64,000 nt of DNA from Phytohabitans rumicis (GCF_011764445.1 NZ_BLPG01000001.1:6775001-6839000); one strand, 5' to 3'; positions 34,757 to 45,029 are shown, counted from the first letter of the stretch. Program-made: numbers and translations. Notes: generated from the sequence alone by a model not told the origin.

Positions 34757-35816
34757 GCTGGTCGAGTCGGCGATCGCCAACTGGGCTCCCCGGTTCACCA
34801 CGAACGGCGTCGCGGTCTCCGACTTCGTCCGGGTGACCCGCGTGGTGGACCGGTGGGCGGACTGGTGCGCGGCCTGGTCGAGGGTCGCGGCCGAGCACGA
34901 GGCCCTCGGGGCGGAGGCGGTGCGGGAGGGGCGTGTCCGGTCGGCCGGGCAGCACTACGCGCAGGCGGCCGTGTACTACCACTTCGGCAAGTTCCTCTTC
35001 GTACAGGACCGGGGGCAGATGCGTACGGCGCACGCGGCCGCCGTGCGCTGTCTCGACGTCGCGCTGCCGTTCCTCGACCCCGCCGGGCGCCGGGTCGAGA
35101 TCCCGTACGGCGGGGCGCGGCTGGCCGGCGTCCTGCGGCTGCCAGCCGGGCCGGGCCCGCACCCGGTGGTGGTGATGGTGCCCGGCCTGGACTCGGCCAA
35201 GGAGGAGTTCCGCTCGACCGAGGCGCTCTTCCTGGAGCGCGGCGTCGGCACGTTCAGCGTCGACGGGCCCGGGCAGGGCGAGGCCGAGTACGACCTGCCG
35301 ATCCAGGGCGACTGGACGGAGCCGGGCGCGGCGATCCTCGACGCGGTCGCCGCCCAGGAAGGCGTGGACGGGGCCCGGCTCGGCGTGTGGGGCGTGAGCC
35401 TCGGCGGCTACTACGCGCCCCGGATCGCCAGCGCCGACCCGCGCGTGCGGTGCTGCGTCGCGCTCGCCGGCCCGTACGACTTCGGCGACTGCTGGGACGG
35501 CCTGCCGGCGCTGACCCGCGAGGCGTTCCGGGTGCGCTCCCGCTCGGCGGACGACGCCGCGGCGCGGCGGGCCGCGCACACGCTCAGCCTGGCCGGGCTC
35601 GCCGGCGCCATCGCGTGCCCGCTGCTGGTCGTCACCGGCAAGCGCGATCGGCTGATCCCGTGGCGGCACGCCGAGCGCCTGGCCGCCGAGGCGCGCGGCC
35701 CGACGACCCTGATCCTGCTCGACGAGGGCAACCACGGCTGCATGAACGTGGCCGCCCAGCACCGCTTCCGGACCGCGGACTGGGTCGCCGACCAGCTCGA
35801 CGCGGGTGTACGTTAG
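34749..35816 (+). CDS. Alpha/beta hydrolase resembling 2,6-dihydroxypseudooxynicotine hydrolase
   Basis: The 355-residue product has an N-terminal helical region (1-115) followed by an alpha/beta hydrolase core. It shows [25 protein letters not shown], nucleophile elbow [12 protein letters not shown], and a late GNHGC with the catalytic His. This layout and these phrases match the C-C bond hydrolase of the nicotine pathway in Arthrobacter pAO1 and its FrsA-like relatives. It probably cleaves a beta-diketone-like ring-derived compound taken up by the adjacent importer; the exact substrate is unknown. Confidence 0.78.
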   Translation: MDELVESAIANWAPRFTTNGVAVSDFVRVTRVVDRWADWCAAWSRVAAEHEALGAEAVREGRVRSAGQHYAQAAVYYHFGKFLFVQDRGQMRTAHAAAVRCLDVALPFLDPAGRRVEIPYGGARLAGVLRLPAGPGPHPVVVMVPGLDSAKEEFRSTEALFLERGVGTFSVDGPGQGEAEYDLPIQGDWTEPGAAILDAVAAQEGVDGARLGVWGVSLGGYYAPRIASADPRVRCCVALAGPYDFGDCWDGLPALTREAFRVRSRSADDAAARRAAHTLSLAGLAGAIACPLLVVTGKRDRLIPWRHAERLAAEARGPTTLILLDEGNHGCMNVAAQHRFRTADWVADQLDAGVR

Positions 35817-35822
35817 GTGAGA

Positions 35823-35834
35823 GCAATCGATTGC
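35823..35834 (+). promoter_or_regulatory. LacI-type operator before the dehydrogenase pair
   Basis: This is a perfect GCAATCGATTGC, 17 bases before GTG 35852. TACGTT at 35809-35814 is a possible -10, so the operator would cover the transcript start, as at the Liv promoter. Confidence 0.75.
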
Positions 35835-35851
35835 AGTAGGGGGACCGCAGC

Positions 35852-36793
35852 GTGAAGACCGCAGCAACCACGGTCGGCTGGATCGGCGCCGGGCGGATGG
35901 GCGCGGCGATGGCGCGGCGGCTCGCCCGCGCCGGCGTCGACATCACCGCGTGGAACCGCACCCGTGCCAAGACCGAGGCGCTCACCAGCGACGGGGTGCG
36001 CGTCGCCGACCGCATCACCGACCTGGCCGACCGCGACGTCGTGTTCACCATGGTGTCCGCCTCGACCGACCTGGAGTCGGTGCTCACCGGCGACGGCGGC
36101 CTCCTGACCCGCGCCGACGCGGCCCCCGGCGTCATCGTCGACTGCTCGACCGTGTCCCCGGAGGCGTCGGCCGCGATGCGGGCCGCGGCGGCCGAGCGGG
36201 GCGTGGAGTTCCTCGCCGCCCCGGTCAGCGGCAACGGAAAGGTCGTCGCCGCCGGCCGGCTCAGCCTGGTCGTCTCCGGCCCCGAGCCGGTCTACCAGCG
36301 GGTCGCGCCGCTGCTCGCCGAGCTGGGCCAGGCCACGACGTACGTCGGGGAGGGCGAGACGGCGCGGCTGGTGAAGATCTGCCACAACCTGCTGCTCGGC
36401 GTGGTCACCCAGTCCCTGGCCGAGATCACCGTGCTGGCGGAGAAGGGCGGCGTCTCCCGGGCGGCTTTCCTGGACTTCCTCAACAACAGCGTGATGGGCT
36501 CCATGTTCACCCGCTACAAGACGCCGTCGTTCGTCAAGCTCGACTACACGCCGACCTTCACCCCCGTACTCCTGCGTAAAGACTTCGACCTCGGCCTGGC
36601 CGCGGCGCGGGAGCTCGGCGTGCCGATGCCCGTCGCGGCCCTGACGCAGCAGATCGTGCAGGGTACGATCGGTGCAGGTCGCGGCGGCGACGACTTCGCC
36701 GTGCTGCTCGACCAGCAGGCCGCCAGCGCCGGCCTCGACCTCAAGCCGGAGGCCGCCGACGTGGACGACGGTCTAGGAGGTGAGCGTCCATGA
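35852..36793 (+). CDS. NAD(P)-dependent beta-hydroxyacid-type dehydrogenase
   Basis: The 313-residue product has the Rossmann motif GWIGAGRMGAAMARRLARAG and the 6-phosphogluconate/3-hydroxyisobutyrate dehydrogenase signatures: PVSGNGKVVAAGRL (substrate loop) and KICHNLLLGVVTQSLAE, with the catalytic Lys at the start of the latter. It reduces or oxidises a small hydroxyacid or semialdehyde. The TGA overlaps the aldehyde dehydrogenase ATG, so the two enzymes likely act in sequence. Confidence 0.85.
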   Translation: MKTAATTVGWIGAGRMGAAMARRLARAGVDITAWNRTRAKTEALTSDGVRVADRITDLADRDVVFTMVSASTDLESVLTGDGGLLTRADAAPGVIVDCSTVSPEASAAMRAAAAERGVEFLAAPVSGNGKVVAAGRLSLVVSGPEPVYQRVAPLLAELGQATTYVGEGETARLVKICHNLLLGVVTQSLAEITVLAEKGGVSRAAFLDFLNNSVMGSMFTRYKTPSFVKLDYTPTFTPVLLRKDFDLGLAAARELGVPMPVAALTQQIVQGTIGAGRGGDDFAVLLDQQAASAGLDLKPEAADVDDGLGGERP

Positions 36794-38241
36794 AGGACTC
36801 TGCACTCGCTCTCGCGCCTACCGGTCTGCTGATCGGCGGGCAGTGGCGGCCCGCCGACGGCGGCGGCGTCATCGAGGTGTACGACCCGTCCACCGCCGAG
36901 CCGTTCGCCCAGGTGCCGGACGCCACAGTGGACGATGCGCTCGCCGCGGTCGGCGCGGCCGCCCAAGCGGGGCCGTCATGGGCCGCCACGGCGCCCCGGG
37001 AGCGGGCCGAGGTGCTGCGCCGGGCGTTCGAGCTGATGACCGAGCGCGCCGAGCCGCTGGCGCGGCTCATCGTCATGGAAAACGGCAAGGCGCTGCGCGA
37101 TGCCCGCGGCGAGGTCGCCTACGCCGCCGAGTTCTTCCGGTGGTACGCCGAGGAAGCGGTCCGCGCGTCCGGCTCCATCGGCACCGCGCCCGCCGGCGCC
37201 AACCGCATTCTCGTGGTGCGCCAACCGGTCGGGGTGTGCGTGCTGGTGACCCCGTGGAACTTCCCGGCCGCCATGGCCACCCGCAAGATAGGACCGGCGC
37301 TGGCGGCCGGCTGCACCGTCGTCCTGAAGCCGGCCAGCGACACCCCGCTCACCGCCCTCGCGATGGGCGCCATCCTGGCCGACGCCGGCGTGCCGCCGGG
37401 CGTCGTCAACGTGCTGCCGTCGCGCCGCTCCGGCGCGGTCGTGTCGGCGATGCTGCACGATCCCCGGGTACGCAAGCTGTCCTTCACCGGCAGCACCGAG
37501 GTGGGCCGGATCCTGTTGCGGGAGGCGGCCGACCGGGTCGTCAACACGTCGATGGAGTTGGGCGGCAACGCGCCGTTCCTGGTGCTCGACGACGCCGACG
37601 TGGACGCCGCGATCGCGGGTGCGATGGTGGCGAAGATGCGCAACGGCGGCGAGGCATGTACGTCGGCCAACCGCTTCTACGTGCACCGGCGGGTGGCCGA
37701 CGAGTTCTCCCGCGGGCTGGCCGAGGCGATGGCAAAGCTCGTCGTCGGCCCGGGCCTCGACCCGGCCACCGAGGTCGGCCCGCTCGTCAACGAGCCGGCC
37801 GTGGACAAGGTCGACGAGCTGGTCTCCGGTGCCCTCGACGGCGGTGCCCGGGTGCTCACCGGCGCGGGCCGGCCGGACGGTCGCGGCTGGTACTACCGGC
37901 CCACCGTCCTCGCAGATGTCGACCCGGCTGCCGCGATCCTGCGCGAGGAGATCTTCGGCCCGGTGGCGCCGCTCGTGGTCTTCGACGACGTCGAGGACGC
38001 GGTGGCTCAGGCCAACGACACCGACTTCGGGCTGGTGTCCTATCTGTACACCGGCGACCTGGCGCGCGGGCTGCGGGTGGCCGAGGCGCTGGAGGCCGGC
38101 ATGGTGGGCCTCAACCGCGGGCTGGTCAGCGACCCGGCGGCCCCGTTCGGCGGGGTGAAGCAGAGCGGCATCGGTCGCGAGGGCGGCCACGACGGCCTGC
38201 TGGAGTACCTGGAGTCCAAGTACATAGCCGCATCCTGGTAA
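36790..38241 (+). CDS. NAD(P)-dependent aldehyde dehydrogenase, succinate-semialdehyde type
   Basis: The 483-residue product is a full ALDH: TPWNFPAAMATRKIGPALAAG, FTGSTEVGR, the general base Glu in MELGGNAPF, and the nucleophile Cys in GGEACTSANRFYV. GCTVVLKPASDTPLTAL matches GabD-like enzymes. A role oxidising a semialdehyde to feed the TCA cycle fits its place in the island (inference). A GGAGGTGAGCG site precedes it inside the previous gene. Confidence 0.9.
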   Translation: MKDSALALAPTGLLIGGQWRPADGGGVIEVYDPSTAEPFAQVPDATVDDALAAVGAAAQAGPSWAATAPRERAEVLRRAFELMTERAEPLARLIVMENGKALRDARGEVAYAAEFFRWYAEEAVRASGSIGTAPAGANRILVVRQPVGVCVLVTPWNFPAAMATRKIGPALAAGCTVVLKPASDTPLTALAMGAILADAGVPPGVVNVLPSRRSGAVVSAMLHDPRVRKLSFTGSTEVGRILLREAADRVVNTSMELGGNAPFLVLDDADVDAAIAGAMVAKMRNGGEACTSANRFYVHRRVADEFSRGLAEAMAKLVVGPGLDPATEVGPLVNEPAVDKVDELVSGALDGGARVLTGAGRPDGRGWYYRPTVLADVDPAAAILREEIFGPVAPLVVFDDVEDAVAQANDTDFGLVSYLYTGDLARGLRVAEALEAGMVGLNRGLVSDPAAPFGGVKQSGIGREGGHDGLLEYLESKYIAASW

Positions 38242-38244
38242 CCC

Positions 38245-40245
38245 TCACGAGATCGCGGCCAGGACGCGGTCGGGGGTGATGGGGAGGTCGCGGACGCGTA
38301 CGCCGAGCGCGTCGGCGACCGCGTTGCCGATGGCTGCCGCCGTGGGGCCCTGGGCGGCCTCGCCGGCGCCCACCGACGGCTCCTCCTGGCGGGACAGCAG
38401 CTCCACGTCGACCGGCGGCGCCTCGCTGAAGCGCAGGATCGGGTAGCTCTCCCAGTCGACGCTGGTCACCCGGCGGCGGTCGAAGCGTACCCGCTCCTTG
38501 AGCGTCCAGCTGGTCGCCTGGACGGCGCCGCCCTCGATCTGGTTGCGTACGCCGTCGGGGTTGACCACCAGGCCGACGTCGACGGCGACGGCCAGCCGGC
38601 GTACCCGGATGTCGTGCACCGCCTCGACCTCGGCGACCACCGCGCAGTACGCGCCGTGGTCCTTGTAGCGGGCGAAGCCGATGCCGCGCCCCACGCCCTC
38701 CTCGGCGTCGGGCGAGCCCCAGCCGCCCAGTTCCGCGGCGGCGCGCAGGACCGCGCGGGCGCGCGGGTCGGTCAGCTGCGCGAGGCGGTAGTCCAGCGGG
38801 TCCCGGCCGGCGGCTTCGGCGAGTTCGTCCATGAAGGACTCGATCGCGAAGACGTTGAGGAACGCGCCCAGCGACCGCAGGGACGACGAGCGTAGCGGCG
38901 CGCGCAGGGCCCGGTGGGCGCGGATCCGGCGGTGCGGGAACGTGTAGCTGGGTATGGCGTTGCGCGCGGTGCCGGCACCCCGTTGCGCGGGCGGGTCGGC
39001 CGGGGGCGGCAGCTCGTGCGGGTGGGCGAGGTGGGCCGCGGCGAGCAGGCCGGGGCTGCCGGCGTACCCGGGGCGGGCGACGTGGCCTTGGCTCCACACG
39101 TCGTACGACCAGGTGGCCACGGTGCCGTCGGCGTCGAGGCCGGCCGCCACGTCGGCGGTCATGGCCGAGCCGAACGGGGCCCAGGTCAGCTCGTCGCGCC
39201 GGCTCCAGCGCACCTGCACCGGGCGGCCGGGGACCGAGCGGGCCAGCAGCACGGCGTCGAAGGCGGCGTCGTCGGCGGCGTTGTGCCCGTACGAGCCGGC
39301 GCCCTCGACGTGGCGCACCTCCACCCGCTCGGCGGGGATGTCCAGCGCCTGGGCGATCGCGCCGCGCAGGGCGTAGATGCCTTGGCTGTGCGTCCACACG
39401 CGAACGACGTCTCCGTCCCACGCGGCGACGGCACAGCTCGGCGCCATCGAGGCGTGTGCCAGGAACGGCCGGCTGTAGCTGGCCCGCAGCCAACGGGCGA
39501 CCGGAGCGGGGGCACCGGACTCGTCCACAGTGGAGCTGTCGACCGGCCCGGAACGCAGGTACGCCGGCAGGTCGTCCTCGTCGGGGAGCGTGTCCTCCTC
39601 GTGCCAGCGGGCCGCCTTGGCGAGCGCCTCGGCGGCCCGGTCCGCGGCGTACTCGGTCTCGGCGACCACGCCGAGGAAGCGGCCGTCCAGGTAGAAGTCG
39701 GCGGTGGTGTCCACGCCGAGCAGGACGGCGCCGGGGGAGGGCGGGCGCACCACCCGGCCGTACGCCTGGCCGGGCAGGCGCAGGTCGTGCACGAAGCGCG
39801 GCCGGCCGGTGACCTTGTCGGGCAGGTCCAGCCGGGGCGCGCTGGTGCCGACGACGCGCGGCCCGCCCGAACGCGAAGACGGGGCCGCGAGCGTGGCGGA
39901 GAGGTCCACATGTGCCGCCAGCGCCCAGTACGTCGTGTCGCCGAAGGCCCCGTCGCGGACCACCGCCGTGGCCGGCTCCAAGCCCGCCGCGGTGACGAGC
40001 CGTGCGCGTACCCCGGCACAATGCTGGCGGAGCGCGGAGCCGGAGACGGCGACGGACATGCTGCCGGCGGTGAGGCCCTCGTCTGGACCGTCCACTGTGC
40101 TCGCCGGGAGCATGCGGATCCGGCTCAGGTCGACGTCCAACTCCTCGGCGGCGATCTGGGCCAGCGCGGTGAGGATGCCTTGGCCGAGCTCCACCTTGCC
40201 CACCCGTACGTGGACGGTGCCGTCCGGTGCGAAGCGAACCCTCAT
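38245..40245 (-). CDS. Molybdenum hydroxylase large subunit, IorB/NicB type
   Basis: The 666-residue product starts directly with VRVGKVELGQGILTALAQIAAEELDV, the layout of the two-subunit isoquinoline 1-oxidoreductase and nicotinate dehydrogenase class, not three-subunit xanthine dehydrogenase. Molybdopterin regions include DLPDKVTGRPRFVHDL, ASYSRPFLAHASMAPSCAVA and GAFLNVFAIESFMDEL. The catalytic Glu lies in VGAGEAAQGPTAAAIGNAV near the end. It would hydroxylate an N-heteroaromatic ring. It overlaps the small-subunit stop by ATGA. No FAD subunit gene is present. Confidence 0.87.
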   Translation of the reverse strand: MRVRFAPDGTVHVRVGKVELGQGILTALAQIAAEELDVDLSRIRMLPASTVDGPDEGLTAGSMSVAVSGSALRQHCAGVRARLVTAAGLEPATAVVRDGAFGDTTYWALAAHVDLSATLAAPSSRSGGPRVVGTSAPRLDLPDKVTGRPRFVHDLRLPGQAYGRVVRPPSPGAVLLGVDTTADFYLDGRFLGVVAETEYAADRAAEALAKAARWHEEDTLPDEDDLPAYLRSGPVDSSTVDESGAPAPVARWLRASYSRPFLAHASMAPSCAVAAWDGDVVRVWTHSQGIYALRGAIAQALDIPAERVEVRHVEGAGSYGHNAADDAAFDAVLLARSVPGRPVQVRWSRRDELTWAPFGSAMTADVAAGLDADGTVATWSYDVWSQGHVARPGYAGSPGLLAAAHLAHPHELPPPADPPAQRGAGTARNAIPSYTFPHRRIRAHRALRAPLRSSSLRSLGAFLNVFAIESFMDELAEAAGRDPLDYRLAQLTDPRARAVLRAAAELGGWGSPDAEEGVGRGIGFARYKDHGAYCAVVAEVEAVHDIRVRRLAVAVDVGLVVNPDGVRNQIEGGAVQATSWTLKERVRFDRRRVTSVDWESYPILRFSEAPPVDVELLSRQEEPSVGAGEAAQGPTAAAIGNAVADALGVRVRDLPITPDRVLAAIS

Positions 40246-40679
40246 GCGGTGTCCCGGGCGGCGCGGACGACGGCCCGGACCATCCGTTGGTGCGCGCCGC
40301 AGCGGCACAGGTGGCGGTCGAGGGCGGCGGCGACGGTCGCGGCGTCCGGGTGCGGGTCCGACGCCAGCAGGGCGGCGGCGCTGACCAGGATGCCGGAGAC
40401 GCAGTAGCCGCACTGGGCCGCCTGCTCGGCCAGGAACGCCTCCTGGACCGGATGCGGCGTCAGCCCTTCGATGGTGGTGACCTGCTTGCCGGCGGCCGAC
40501 CACAGCGGTAGGTCGCAGGAGGGCGCGGGCCGGCCGTCGAGGAGCACGAAGCAGGCGCCGCACAGGCCCATGCCGCACCCGAAGCGGGTGCCGAGGAGCC
40601 CCAGCTCACCGCGGAGCGCGTCGAGCAGCGTCCGGTCCGGCGGACCTTCGACGGTTTGGCGCTCGCCGTTGATGATCAG
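40242..40679 (-). CDS. 2Fe-2S small subunit of molybdenum hydroxylase, unusual start
   Basis: The product of about 145 residues has a plant-type 2Fe-2S box (FGCGMGLCGACFVLLDGRPAPSC) and a second cluster domain with QCGYCVSGIL and LCRCGAH. The family needs the beta-grasp strand ELIINGERQTVEG, which is present in frame, but no ATG, GTG or TTG exists between it and the in-frame stop at 40704-40706. CTG 40679 is taken as a placeholder. An AUC start at 40694, or one missing base in TTT at 40683-40685 giving GTG 40702 (MAQSIAFELIINGE), are alternatives. Confidence 0.82.
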   Translation of the reverse strand: MIINGERQTVEGPPDRTLLDALRGELGLLGTRFGCGMGLCGACFVLLDGRPAPSCDLPLWSAAGKQVTTIEGLTPHPVQEAFLAEQAAQCGYCVSGILVSAAALLASDPHPDAATVAAALDRHLCRCGAHQRMVRAVVRAARDTA

Positions 40680-40685
40680 CTCAAA

Positions 40686-40729
40686 GCAATCGATTGCGCC
40701 ACTCTACAGCGCGTTGCCGAACGTGTCGC
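40686..40729 (-). promoter_or_regulatory. Molybdenum hydroxylase promoter and LacI operator
   Basis: Reading leftward, GCGACA (40729-40724), a 17-base spacer and TAGAGT (40706-40701) form a possible promoter. A perfect GCAATCGATTGC (40686-40697) follows at the expected transcript start. The -10 lies over the stop codon of the metallopeptidase gene. Confidence 0.7.
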
Positions 40730-41666
40730 ACCGCTTCGGGTCGCCGGTGCGGTAGCCGTGGTCGAACCACTGCTGGCGCTCCTGTGCGCTGCCGTGCGTG
40801 AACGCCTGCTCGTTGACCCGGCCGGTGCTCTGGCGCTGGATCGTGTCGTCGCCCACCGCGGCGGCGGCGGTCAACGCCTGCTGGATGTCCTGCTCGGTCA
40901 CGCCGGTGAAGAGCGGCTGCCCGCCGGCGTCGGTGGTCTGCGTCGCCTTGTTGGCCCAGACCCCGGCGTAGCAGTCCGCCTGTAGCTCCAGCAGCACCGA
41001 GAGGGCGTTGGCGTTGCCGGGGTCGCGCTGCTGCTGGCGGCGCATCTGGGCCTCGGTGCCGAGCAGCGTCTGCACGTGGTGGCCGTACTCGTGGGCCGTG
41101 ACGTACGCCTGGGCGAACTGGCCGGGCGCGCCGAACCGGTTGGCCAGCTCGTCGTAGAAGCTCAGGTCGATGTAGACGTGGTTGTCGGCGGGGCAGTAGA
41201 ACGGGCCGACGCCCGAGTCGGCCGCGCCGCATCCGGTCGACACCGCGCCGGAGAAGTAGCGGGTCGTCGCGGTCTGGTACGGCCGGCCGAAGTTCTCCGG
41301 CAGGCCGCGCTGCCAGTACGCCTGGATGGAGTTGATGAACGCAAGGTTGACGCAGGCCGGGTTGTCGAACCGGTTGGCGTTCTCCCGGGAGCATGCCTGA
41401 TCGAGTTGGGTGTTGTCGGCGGTCTCGGTGTCGCTGCCGGTGAGCCCGCCGAGGCTGCCCAGGCTGCCGAGCCCGCCCAGCCCGCCCTGGCCGAGGCAGA
41501 GGAAGCCGAGCAGGCAGACCAGCACCACGGCCACGACGAGGAGGCCGCCCTTGCCGGCGGGCAGCTTGAAGCCCGGACCAGGCAGGCGTGGGCGTCCCCC
41601 ACCCCGCGTGCCGCGCATGTCCTCGACCTGGCTGGTGTCGAGGTCGGCGTCCTTGTTGAACTCCAC
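40704..41666 (-). CDS. Neutral zinc metallopeptidase, YpfJ family
   Basis: The 320-residue product has a cytoplasmic basic N-terminus, one membrane helix (GGLLVVAVVLVCLLGFLCLG) and an exported domain with the zinc site HEYGHHVQ. A disulfide-rich segment ACSRENANRFDNPACVN and a C-terminal FGNAL fit the family. The role is unknown. It starts 24 bases from a predicted ABC-F leader region that runs the other way. Confidence 0.88.
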   Translation of the reverse strand: MEFNKDADLDTSQVEDMRGTRGGGRPRLPGPGFKLPAGKGGLLVVAVVLVCLLGFLCLGQGGLGGLGSLGSLGGLTGSDTETADNTQLDQACSRENANRFDNPACVNLAFINSIQAYWQRGLPENFGRPYQTATTRYFSGAVSTGCGAADSGVGPFYCPADNHVYIDLSFYDELANRFGAPGQFAQAYVTAHEYGHHVQTLLGTEAQMRRQQQRDPGNANALSVLLELQADCYAGVWANKATQTTDAGGQPLFTGVTEQDIQQALTAAAAVGDDTIQRQSTGRVNEQAFTHGSAQERQQWFDHGYRTGDPKRCDTFGNAL

Positions 41667-41773
41667 GCGATCATGCTAAGACCACAAATCCGGCAATACG
41701 GTCTAAAGGGCGTTGCCGATCTTGATCACTAATGCGTTGGGAGCCCGCCGGACGGCCCGGTAGAATCGCTCCC

Positions 41774-41794
41774 GTGCTGCTCTGCGAAGGCTGA
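41774..41794 (+). CDS. Leader peptide MLLCEG
   Basis: This short ORF starts with GTG and stops at TGA 41792. Its start sits at the expected transcription start, so it would be read leaderless. The last codons overlap the 5' half of the long-range stem. It probably acts as a sensor of ribosome stalling, not as a functional peptide. Confidence 0.65.
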   Translation: MLLCEG

Positions 41795-41802
41795 GCTTTC
41801 AG

Positions 41803-41835
41803 GAGCCGACCGGGTCGATGACCGGCCGGCTCTTT
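41803..41835 (+). terminator. Attenuator terminator hairpin
   Basis: GAGCCGACCGG (41803-41813) pairs with CCGGCCGGCTC (41822-41832) with a single A-C mismatch and an 8-base loop, followed by TTT. It lies between the leader peptide and the ABC-F start. Confidence 0.7.
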
Positions 41836-41883
41836 GGTGCGCCCTGAGACAGCCTTCGATCCCCCAGAGAGCGAGTTCACGAG

Positions 41884-43481
<1,598 letters not shown>

Positions 43482-43485
<4 letters not shown>

Positions 43486-44662
43486 CCGGGGTGGAGTGCG
43501 GCGGCGAGCAGCACGGCGGTGGCGGCGCCGACCCCGACGAGGAGCAAGGGGGCGGCACCGGCGGTCCGGCCCGGCGTTCCGGGGCGGTCGCGGCCACCGC
43601 AAGCCACGGGAAGAACGTCAGCCACGCCTGCTCCACCCCGCCCCGGGCCAGCCCGGCCAGCACAGTGGACAGCACCGCCACGGTGGCGCCCACCAGGAAC
43701 GGCCACCCGGGCGTGTTGCGCACCTTCCGCAGGCTGGCGACCAGCGCCGGGCCCGCGGCGAGCAGCAGCGCGACCAGGCTGATCCCGCCCCACCAGAGCA
43801 CCGGGCGGTCGCGCTGCGCGGCCAGCAGCCCGTCCACCCAGCGGAACCCCTGCAACTGGGCCACGCCCACCGGCACCAGCGCGCCGGCCGCGGTGACCAG
43901 GTTGAGCGCCGCCCGCCGGCGGGCGAAGTACAGGCACACCAGCGACAGGCCCATCCACGGCACGGCGAACGAGAACATCGCCGCCACGCCGAGCAGCAGC
44001 CCTGCCGTACCCGCCCAGGCGGCCGCCTGCACGCCCGTGCGGCGGTGATCGCTGGCCCGGACCCCCGCCGCGACCATCGCCGCGACCAGGACCGCGACGA
44101 GCGCGTCCAGGCTCGCGCACAGCCATATCGAGTACGGCGAGAGCGCGACCACCGGTAGGTAACGGCGGCCCGGCAGGTCGCCGCAGACGCCCCGCACCGC
44201 GACGAGGACCAGCGGCACCAGCAGCGCCCCGACGCCGGTCAGCAGCGCGCCCACGGCCAGCGGCTCGGTGATTCCGGCACGGTGCAGCCAGCGCAGCACC
44301 AGCGCGGGGCCGGGCGGCGCGCCGGGGTGGAACGCCTGCCCGTACAGCCCGGCCAGGCCGTGTACGAGGGCCAGCGAGACCGTCCACGCCAGACCGGCCA
44401 GATAGCCGGTGACCAGTACGAATGGCCAGCCGGCCCGGTCCCACCAGCCACGGGCCACGACGGCCAGGACCACCGCGGCCACCGCCGGCGCGAGCAGGCT
44501 TCGCGGCCCGACCGTCCACGAGTACGCGCCGAGGAACGGCGCCGCGGACGTGCCGAGGCCACTCGCGAACCGCGTCGCCAGCCAGGTGAACGCGAGTCCG
44601 GCGGCGACGAGGGCGAGCCACCCGAGAAGATCTCGGCGCGTCACCCTCGCATCGCTCATCAC
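43482..44662 (-). CDS. Polytopic membrane protein, mannosyltransferase-like, frameshifted
   Basis: About ten helices are seen from RDLLGWLALVAAGLAFTWLATRF onward; GAYSWTVGPRS and ALSPYSIWLCASLDALVA resemble GT-C-type or DUF2029-like membrane glycosyltransferases. The main frame runs antisense into ABC-F, but adding one G to GGGGG 43548-43552 (or near 43565) switches to LLLVGVGAATAVLLAAALHPG and a stop at 43482, giving about 393 residues. I regard this as the true end. Function is not established. Confidence 0.65.
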
Positions 44663-44801
44663 GGCGCACCACGGTATCGGGTAGGCGACAAGGTGTGCGT
44701 GTCGCTTGGCTTAGCGATGATATCTAGCGCATGATCGTTCGAGGCGGTCTAATAGGTGGGACCGCAAAGAAACCGCACAGTCTGGGACGTGAGGAATCAA
44801 C

Positions 44802-45029
44802 ATGGCAGCCACCGGCACAGCCACCAGCACTGAGAAGGGTCGCCGGATCGTCGGAGCCGAGCGTCAGACGCTCGCCAAGGACCTGGTCAAGCGGTATACG
44901 TCGGGTGAGAGCATTCGTGCTCTCGCGGCGTCGACCGGCCGTTCGTACGGGTTCGTGCACCGCGTACTGACCGAATCGGGCGTGCAGCTTCGCCAGCGCG
45001 GCGGCGCTCGTCGCCGCAAGAAGGCGTGA
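44802..45029 (+). CDS. Small actinobacterial helix-turn-helix protein
   Basis: The 75-residue basic protein has the helix-turn-helix DLVKRYTSGESIRALAASTGRSYGFVHRVL, flanked by GAERQTLA and a lysine/arginine tail (GGARRRKKA). It resembles a widely conserved small DNA-binding protein of Actinobacteria with no effector domain. ATG 44802 follows GTGAGGAATC. It lies alone between a divergent membrane-protein gene and an enoyl-CoA hydratase. Confidence 0.85.
   Translation: MAATGTATSTEKGRRIVGAERQTLAKDLVKRYTSGESIRALAASTGRSYGFVHRVLTESGVQLRQRGGARRRKKA

Larger units (their letters stand above)
41737..41858 (+). promoter_or_regulatory. ABC-F attenuator leader
   Basis: TTGGGA (41737-41742), 18 bases and TAGAAT (41761-41766) form a promoter 7 bases before GTG 41774, so the leader would begin with a start codon. 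A seven-codon leader ORF, GTG-CTG-CTC-TGC-GAA-GGC-TGA (MLLCEG), follows at 41774-41794. CGAAGGCTG (41785-41793) can pair with CAGCCTTCG (41850-41858), which encloses the terminator hairpin between them. This looks like ribosome-dependent attenuation: antibiotic-stalled ribosomes on the leader would alter the folding. Confidence 0.8.
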
